From contig NZ_CP048397.1 of the NCBI RefSeq assembly GCF_010384365.1, positions 1,302,001 through 1,366,000 of the forward strand: a stretch of 64,000 nucleotides of DNA, given 5' to 3'. A program made the position numbers and the translations under genes. Shown here piece by piece: positions 58,967 through 64,000 of this stretch. The stretch's first letter is position 1. Each line of letters begins with the position of its first letter. Origin of the DNA: Streptomyces sp. S4.7 (GTDB lineage Bacteria > Actinomycetota > Actinomycetes > Streptomycetales > Streptomycetaceae). Below the pieces are notes generated by a model, which saw only the letters and a list, made by a program, of their open reading frames with translations, searched no databases and had not been told where the DNA came from.

Positions 58967-59653
58967 GTGACAAAAGTGCTGGTGGTGGACGACGACTTCA
59001 TGGTCGCGAAACTGCACGGCCGCTATGTGTCCGCAATAGACGGGTTTGAGGTCGTCGGTGTGGCGCACAGCGGCGCCGAAGCGCTGCGCGCGGCGGAGCT
59101 GCGCCGCCCTGACCTGGTGCTTCTTGACATCTATCTGCCCGACATGGACGGGATCGCCGTGCTGCGCGAGCTGCGGGCGGCGGAGGAGCGGGACGCGACC
59201 CGTACCAGCGTGGACGCGCTGTTCATCACGGCGGCGCGGGACGCGGGTGTCATCCGCGCGGCGCTGCGGGCGGGAGCGCTGCACTATCTGATCAAGCCGT
59301 TCAGCCAGTCCGCGCTCCAGGAACAGCTGCGGCACGTGGCATCGCTGCGGACCCGGCTGGACCGGCTGGGCGAGGCGCGCCAGGAGGACGTCGACCAGAT
59401 CTTCGGCACCCGCCCGCCGGGCTCCCGTGAGCTTCCGAAGGGGCTGGCCGCGCACACGGCGGAGCTGGTCGAGCGCACGCTGCGCCGCCACGCGGAGGGG
59501 CTGTCGGCGACGCAGTGCGCGGACGAGGGGGCGCTGTCGCGGGTGAGCGCGCGGCGGTATCTGGAGTACTTCGCGGACACGGGCCGGGCGGAGGTCACGC
59601 TGCGGTACGGGGGGACGGGGCGCCCGGAGCGCTGCTACCGCTGGGTGGGCTGA
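58967..59653 (+). CDS. CitB/DcuR-family response regulator
   Basis: A 228-residue response regulator. The receiver domain has VLVVDDDFMVAKLH, phospho-Asp in LVLLDIYLPDMDG, Thr in FITAARD and Lys in HYLIKPF. The C-terminal part (LPKGLAAHTAELVERTLRRHAEGLSATQCADEGALSRVSARRYLEYFADTGRAEV) is the CitB-type helix-turn-helix. Such regulators control carboxylate uptake with a CitA/DcuS-like kinase. It is divergent from tctCBA, but no kinase gene follows. The GTG at 58967 begins VTKVLVVDDD. Confidence 0.92.
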   Translation: MTKVLVVDDDFMVAKLHGRYVSAIDGFEVVGVAHSGAEALRAAELRRPDLVLLDIYLPDMDGIAVLRELRAAEERDATRTSVDALFITAARDAGVIRAALRAGALHYLIKPFSQSALQEQLRHVASLRTRLDRLGEARQEDVDQIFGTRPPGSRELPKGLAAHTAELVERTLRRHAEGLSATQCADEGALSRVSARRYLEYFADTGRAEVTLRYGGTGRPERCYRWVG

Positions 59654-59818
59654 GGGGCCGCCCGGAAGGGGCCCGCCGCCCGTCGCACCGCACCGGTACC
59701 GGAGTCACGGCCTGCCGGACCTTCGGCCGAGCCCCCGGCACACCACCACCGACCGGACTGGTGGGCTCACCGGGGCCGCCGGCCCGGCGGGGGCGTATGG
59801 GGCGGGCGGCCCGGCGGG

Positions 59819-59863
59819 CTCTACTTCCGTCAGATGCTCCGTCAGGAGGACGAGTCGCGATGA
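59819..59863 (+). pseudogene. C-terminal tail of a lost sugar-ABC permease
   Basis: The frame ends LYFRQMLRQEDESR and its TGA overlaps the next ATG (ATGA), exactly as in paired MalF/MalG-type permease genes. Upstream the frame is low-complexity GC-rich sequence with no membrane helices, so only the tail seems to remain. GGAGG for the next gene lies inside it. Confidence 0.45.
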
Positions 59864-61335
59864 CCCTGCCGCGCCCCCGGGTTCGCCGGATCCCGCTGAA
59901 CACCGCCGCCGCCGTGACCGTCGTGGTGTGTCTGTTCCCCGTGCACTGGATGATCCCGACCGCCTTCAGACCGTCCCGCGACATCCAGTCGGCCGATCCC
60001 CGACTGGTCCCGCGCACCTGGACGCTGGACCACTTCCGCCGGGCCGTGACCGCCGACGGCTTCGAACTCTTCTGGCGCAACAGCGTCCTGGTCACGCTCG
60101 GCGCAGTGCTGCTGTCGCTGCTGGTGGCGCTCGGTGCGGCGTTCGCCGTCGCCCGGATGCGCTGGAGGGGCCGGCGGCACTTCATGCTGATGGTCTTCAT
60201 CGCCCAGATGGCTCCGTGGGAATCACTGATCATCCCCATCTACATCATCTCCCGCGACACGAACATGCTCGACCGGCTGCCGACCCTGACCCTGGTCTAC
60301 TTCATGATGACGCTGCCGTTCACGATCGTGGTGCTCCGGGGCTTCATCGGGACCATTCCGCCCGAGCTGGAGGAAGCGGCCCAGGTCGACGGCGTCCCGC
60401 ACTCGGGTTCGTACACCCAGGCGGAACTGCGGGACCTGGTGGGTTACGCGGCGGAGCGCGGGGTGAACGTCGTGCCCGAGATCGAGATGCCCGGCCATGT
60501 GCGCGCCGCCCTCGCCGCCTACCCCGAGCTGGGCAACCACCCGGGGCGGAGCCTCGACGTCTGGACCCGGTGGGGTGTCTGCGACACCGTGCTCGGCGTC
60601 CACGACCGGTCCCTGGACTTCTGCCGGACGGTGCTGGAGGAGGTCATGGACGTCTTCCCGTCCCCCTATATCCACATCGGCGGCGAGGAGTGCCCCACCA
60701 CCGAGTGGGAGAACAGTCCGGCGGCGCGCGCCCGCGCGGCGGCCGAGGGGCTGAGTGGCCCGGCGGCGCTGCACGCCTGGTTCATGGGCCGGATCGGGGC
60801 GTTCCTCGTGGAGCAAGGCCGCAAACCGGTCGGCTGGGCCGAGACGGGGACCGAACTGCCCCTCGACTTCACGGTGATGACCTGGCGCGATCCGGCGCAC
60901 GCGCTGGCCGCCGCGCGGCGCGGCCACCAGATGGTGACGGCTCATCACCGGGCCACCTATCTCGACTACGCCCAGTCCGCCGAGCCCTGTGAGCCGCCCG
61001 GTCAGCCCGGCGACCCCGTCGCACTGCACGCCGTCCACGGCAACGAGCCGGTGCCGGGCGACTGGGCGGCCGAGGAGACCGCCCAAGTCCTCGGCACACA
61101 GGCGCAGTTGTGGACCGAGTACGTGAAGACCCCCGACCGGATCGAGTACCTCACCTACCCCCGGCTCTGCGCCCTCGCGGACCGCGCATGGTCCGGCGGG
61201 CGCAGCGACTGGACCGGTTTCGTGGAGCGGCTGCGCCATCACACGGCGCGGCTGGACGCCCTCGGTGTCCGCTACCGGCCGCTCACACCACGGTCCCTCA
61301 TGACCGCCCCCGCAGGTACGGCGCCACTTCCGTAA
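59860..61335 (+). CDS. chimeric gene: MalG-type ABC permease N-half fused to GH20 hexosaminidase C-half
   Basis: A 491-residue reading frame made of two unrelated halves. Residues 1-178 are a carbohydrate ABC permease: an N-terminal helix, PRTWTLDHFRRAV, three more helices, and the EAA loop GTIPPELEEAAQVDG, where it stops. From about 179 it is GH20 beta-N-acetylhexosaminidase: YTQAELRDLVGYAAERGVNVVPEIEMPGH, then IHIGGEECPTTEW (the usual Asp-Glu pair reads Glu276-Glu277), ending with QAQLWTEY and the final barrel. The permease C-terminus and the GH20 N-terminus are missing. An operon like dasC-hexosaminidase with an internal deletion explains it. Neither half should work normally. Confidence 0.85.
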   Translation: MTLPRPRVRRIPLNTAAAVTVVVCLFPVHWMIPTAFRPSRDIQSADPRLVPRTWTLDHFRRAVTADGFELFWRNSVLVTLGAVLLSLLVALGAAFAVARMRWRGRRHFMLMVFIAQMAPWESLIIPIYIISRDTNMLDRLPTLTLVYFMMTLPFTIVVLRGFIGTIPPELEEAAQVDGVPHSGSYTQAELRDLVGYAAERGVNVVPEIEMPGHVRAALAAYPELGNHPGRSLDVWTRWGVCDTVLGVHDRSLDFCRTVLEEVMDVFPSPYIHIGGEECPTTEWENSPAARARAAAEGLSGPAALHAWFMGRIGAFLVEQGRKPVGWAETGTELPLDFTVMTWRDPAHALAAARRGHQMVTAHHRATYLDYAQSAEPCEPPGQPGDPVALHAVHGNEPVPGDWAAEETAQVLGTQAQLWTEYVKTPDRIEYLTYPRLCALADRAWSGGRSDWTGFVERLRHHTARLDALGVRYRPLTPRSLMTAPAGTAPLP

Positions 61336-61371
61336 CCCCTCCCCCACCACCGTTCCGGAGAGGAACACCCC

Positions 61372-62799
61372 ATGACGAAGAACGCCAAGAGCCGCCTCCG
61401 CGCGGCAGCCGCCGCCGCGGTCACCGTTGCCCTGAGCTGTACGGCGCTGGCGGCGATGCCCGCGTCCGCCGGAGCGGCGGCGGCCGGCGGGCTCGCCGTC
61501 CAGTACCGCACGAGCGCGGCCGGGCCGACGGCCGACCAGAGCGAACCCTGGCTGAAGGTACGCAACACCGGCAGCGCCGCCGTCCGGCTGAGCGATGTCA
61601 AGGTGCGGTACTGGTTCAAGGCCGATTCGCCGTCCGCGTCCTACCGGTTCGCCTGCTCCTGGGCGGTGAAGGGCTGCGCCAACATCACCGGGACCTTCGG
61701 TACGGCCGCCGGCCCGACGGCCACCGCCGACCGTTATCTGGAGATCTCCTTCACGGCGGGCGCGGGCAGCCTGGCTCCCGGCGCGGACACCGGGGACATG
61801 CAACTGCGGTTCCACCAGGCGAACTGGCAGCCGCTGGGGCAGAGCGACGACTACTCCTTCGGCCAGGAGCGGTCCACGTACGGCGACTGGTCCCGGGTCA
61901 CGGCGCACATCGGCGGCGCGACGGTCTGGGGCGAGGCGCCCGGCGGCAACGGCCCGACCGACCCGACGGATCCGCCGACCGACCCGGCCGAAGGGCCCAC
62001 GCTGTTCGACGACTTCGACTACAGCGGCCACAGCGATCCGAAGATCGCCGCGAACGGCTGGAGCGTCCGCGCGAACTCGGGCGGTCCGGGTGTGCCCGGG
62101 GCCAGTTGGGTGCCGGAGAACGTCACGTTCGCCGACCAGGGCGGCAACTCGGTGATGAATCTGGAGACGTCCACCGCCGGGACGGCCGCGTCCACGGAAC
62201 AGACGGAGATCCTCACCCGGTCCATGAAGTTCCGCGACGGGACGTACGCGGCGCGGGTGCAGTTCAGCGACGCGCCCAGGTCCGGCCCGGACGGCGACCG
62301 TCTCGTCCAGACGTTCTTCACCATCAACGACCTCAAGGCGCCGATGGCGGACGACTACGCGGAGTACGACTTCGAGTATCTGCCGAACGGCGGCTGGGGC
62401 GAACCGGCCAACATCCTCTACACCACCTCGTGGGAGACCTACCGCCCCGACCCCTGGGAGGCCGTCAACCAGCACAGCGAGGTCCGGCAGAGCTACGCCG
62501 GGTGGCACGACCTGGTGGTGACCATCGACGACAGCGCCATCACCTACTACGTCGACGGTCAGCACTTCGGGACGCACGGGGCCGCGTATCTGCCGGAGCG
62601 GCCGATGTCGATCAACTTCAACCAGTGGCTGATCGACCTGGCGGGCCAGACCAGCACCACGCCGCGCTCGTACGACCAGCGGGTGGACTACGTCCTGCAT
62701 GTGAAGGACCAGGTCCTCAGCCCCGCCCAGGTGGGCGCGCTGGTGAGCGGGTACCGCGCGGCGGGCACGACGTTCGAGGACACGGTGCCGGCGGTCTGA
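61372..62799 (+). CDS. secreted CBM3-GH16 family glycan-active protein
   Basis: A 475-residue secreted protein. A signal peptide runs to about residue 36. A CBM3-like module follows at about 39-185 (GLAVQYRTSAAGPTADQSEPWLKVRNTGSAAVRLSDVKVRYWF). A PTDPTDPPTDP linker leads to a GH16-like jelly-roll domain with the catalytic pattern E331-x-D333-x-E335 (AEYDFEYLP). It probably binds cellulose-like surfaces and cleaves beta-glucan; the exact linkage is unknown. It lies 36 bp after the permease-GH20 chimera, with GGAGAGG before the ATG, and upstream of the LPMO gene. Confidence 0.88.
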   Translation: MTKNAKSRLRAAAAAAVTVALSCTALAAMPASAGAAAAGGLAVQYRTSAAGPTADQSEPWLKVRNTGSAAVRLSDVKVRYWFKADSPSASYRFACSWAVKGCANITGTFGTAAGPTATADRYLEISFTAGAGSLAPGADTGDMQLRFHQANWQPLGQSDDYSFGQERSTYGDWSRVTAHIGGATVWGEAPGGNGPTDPTDPPTDPAEGPTLFDDFDYSGHSDPKIAANGWSVRANSGGPGVPGASWVPENVTFADQGGNSVMNLETSTAGTAASTEQTEILTRSMKFRDGTYAARVQFSDAPRSGPDGDRLVQTFFTINDLKAPMADDYAEYDFEYLPNGGWGEPANILYTTSWETYRPDPWEAVNQHSEVRQSYAGWHDLVVTIDDSAITYYVDGQHFGTHGAAYLPERPMSINFNQWLIDLAGQTSTTPRSYDQRVDYVLHVKDQVLSPAQVGALVSGYRAAGTTFEDTVPAV

Positions 62800-62849
62800 G
62801 GGGTCCGGGAGTGGGACGGGAGGCGGGCACGCGGCCCAAGCTCAGCGGT

Positions 62850-62870
62850 CGCTTAGCGTCGCCTTAAGCG
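62850..62870. promoter_or_regulatory. CGCTTA/TAAGCG inverted repeat upstream of the LPMO gene
   Basis: CGCTTA (62850-62855) and TAAGCG (62865-62870) are 6-bp arms spaced by 9 bp, about 180 bp upstream of the LPMO start. The remaining part of this 252-bp gap shows no gene. Confidence 0.35.
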
Positions 62871-63051
62871 GACCATAAGGATCCTCTTCACCCCGTCCCA
62901 GCAGGCCGTTCCCGGGTTTCGAGGGGCTAGCTTGCTGAGGGCCGGAGCGGGACGGCCACCGGTGGCGCCGTGTGCAACGGAGGTCACGCCGCCGGGAGTT
63001 CGCCCCGCTCCGCTTCCCCTCGCTCGTGCCGCTCAGAAGGAGACCGGATCC

Positions 63052-64000
63052 ATGACCGCTCGTCGCAGGACCACTGGAATCGTCGTGCTGGGTGTCGCGC
63101 CGCTCGCCCTCGTCGGGCTCGCGGCCGTCCCCGCCGCCGCCCACGGCTCGATGACGGACCCGGTCAGCCGTGTGTCCGCCTGCTTCGCGGAAGGGCCCGA
63201 GAGTCCGAAGTCGGCGGCCTGCAAGGCGGCGGTCGCGGCCAGTGGTACGCAGGCGTTCTACGACTGGAACGAGGTCAACATCGCGAACGCCGCGGGCAAC
63301 CACAAGTCGATCATCCCGGACGGCAAGCTCTGCTCGGCGGGCCGCGACAAGTACAAGGGGCTCGACCTGCCGCGCGGCGACTGGCCCTCGTCGCCCTTCA
63401 CCGCGGGCAACCGCACCTTCACCTACAAGGCGACCGCCCCGCACAAGGGCTCCTTCGAGCTGTACATCACCAAGGACGGGTACGACCCGGGCAAGGCCCT
63501 GGCGTGGTCCGACCTGGAGGACAAGCCGTTCGCCAAGGTCACCGACCCGAAGCTGGTGAACGGCGCCTATGTCTTCGACGGCATCGTCCCCGCCAGGTCC
63601 GGCCGTCATCTGATCTACTCGATCTGGCAGCGTTCGGACAGCCCCGAGGCTTTCTACACCTGCTCCGACGTGGTCTTCGGCGCCGACAACGGCGGCTCGG
63701 CCGCCGCGCCCGAGGCGTCCGCCCCCTCCGAGGCCGATGTCGAGGAGGGCGCGTCCAAGTCCACCGTCGACCACGACGGACACGGTGGTGACGGCCCCGA
63801 GCAGGCCGGGGAGTCCGGGACGGAGACCGCGGTGAAGGACGTCGGCGGTTACGAGGAGCCGGCCGGCGAGCCCGGGGCCAACGCCCCGGAGGCGAACGAG
63901 GCCGGTGCGGCCGAGCCGCAGCCGGCGGGTGGTTCGGAGAACCTCGCCGAGACCGGTGGCGACAGCACCACGCCGTACATCGCGGCGGGCGGCGCGGCGA
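63052..64000 (+). CDS. lpmP: cell-wall-anchored AA10 lytic polysaccharide monooxygenase, 3' truncated by window
   Basis: About 316 residues are visible and the frame runs off the window. The signal peptide ends AAA before His31, the N-terminal copper ligand (HGSMTDPVSR); His131 in ATAPHKG is the second brace His. SDSPEAFYTCSDVVF is typical of the axial/active-site Phe region of AA10. A long acidic, Pro/Gly/Ala-rich wall-spanning linker follows, containing VDHDGHGGDG, then the sortase motif LAETG at 298-302. It oxidatively cleaves chitin- or cellulose-like glycan at the hyphal wall. The S. coelicolor counterpart (LpmP) has been linked to morphogenesis. AAGGAG precedes the ATG. Confidence 0.92.
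   Translation, partial: MTARRRTTGIVVLGVAPLALVGLAAVPAAAHGSMTDPVSRVSACFAEGPESPKSAACKAAVAASGTQAFYDWNEVNIANAAGNHKSIIPDGKLCSAGRDKYKGLDLPRGDWPSSPFTAGNRTFTYKATAPHKGSFELYITKDGYDPGKALAWSDLEDKPFAKVTDPKLVNGAYVFDGIVPARSGRHLIYSIWQRSDSPEAFYTCSDVVFGADNGGSAAAPEASAPSEADVEEGASKSTVDHDGHGGDGPEQAGESGTETAVKDVGGYEEPAGEPGANAPEANEAGAAEPQPAGGSENLAETGGDSTTPYIAAGGAA

Noticed and set aside
60223..62700. 825-codon minus-strand frame opposite the chimera and CBM3-GH16 genes
   Set aside because: Antisense to strongly recognisable domains; composition is typical of a shadow frame.
1..64000. CRISPR array, prophage, integrase-attachment site at the tRNA, or biosynthetic gene cluster
   Set aside because: No regularly spaced direct repeats, no phage structural or integrase genes, no duplicated tRNA 3' end was seen, and no PKS, NRPS or other core biosynthetic enzymes occur.

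Overview
The window is chromosomal DNA of a high-GC actinomycete, almost certainly a Streptomyces. The evidence is strong third-position G/C bias, frequent GTG starts, GTGA/ATGA/TGATG gene overlaps, paired chaplin genes, mycothiol and F420 enzymes, and a sortase-anchored AA10 protein. From memory, the gene order resembles the S. coelicolor core stretch around chpC/chpH, the gluconate genes, soxR, hmgA, the SCO1725-type lipase and the lpmP-type LPMO. This was not checked by alignment.

Layout. 1-7.6 kb: end of a CorA channel gene, a ferritin-like protein, an F420-type oxidoreductase with a palindromic site at its start, an aldo/keto reductase overlapping a RecD2-like protein whose ATPase motifs are degraded, and two small conserved genes. 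7.6-8.7 kb: long and short chaplins (chpC, chpH). 8.9-12.2 kb: M20 peptidase, tRNA-Leu(GAG), and a mycothiol-dependent formaldehyde detoxification pair. 12.2-15.1 kb: gluconate regulator, kinase and permease. 15.1-22.3 kb: a sulfite-oxidase-fold/cytochrome b pair, flavoprotein, NUDIX and DUF202 genes, a 0.7 kb non-coding repeat-rich gap, and a small histidine-rich protein. 22.4-29 kb: a phosphotransferase, acyl-CoA dehydrogenase, SDR and TetR group, then SoxR, a MaoC hydratase and TetR regulators. 29-34 kb: ArsR plus EamA exporter, and an aldehyde/alcohol dehydrogenase operon. 34-41 kb: a lone ABC ATPase, MFS and CitMHS transporters, and a molybdopterin oxidoreductase. 41-45.5 kb: TetR, hmgA, GntR and a protein resembling the C-terminal domain of ISP-type restriction enzymes. 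45.7-46.1 kb: a decayed ABC-2 permease. 46.3-51.1 kb: GDSL lipase, then an operon of two GT2 glycosyltransferases and a polysaccharide deacetylase. 51.1-55.7 kb: a mobile-repeat copy, an AAA ATPase, GntR, GNAT, DUF402 and a methyltransferase-NUDIX fusion. 55.8-59.7 kb: tctABC tricarboxylate importer with a divergent response regulator and no kinase. 59.8-64 kb: an in-frame fusion of half a sugar-ABC permease to half a GH20 hexosaminidase, a CBM3-GH16 enzyme and the LPMO.

How it works together. Carbon acquisition is a recurring theme: gluconate, citrate, tricarboxylates, homogentisate, acyl-CoA and polysaccharides. The regulators mostly sit beside their likely targets, and short dyads can be seen in several of the promoters. 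A 16-bp word (14/16 identical) lies upstream of both citMHS and tctC, 20 kb apart, and may link them to the orphan response regulator. Aerial growth and cell-surface functions are represented by the chaplins, the LAETG-anchored LPMO and the GT2/deacetylase operon.

Signs of genome decay or rearrangement are the permease-GH20 fusion with a permease tail upstream, the frameshifted ABC-2 permease, a histidine-kinase scrap in the 20.2 kb gap, and two copies of a MITE-like repeat at 20.7 and 51.2 kb in opposite orientation.
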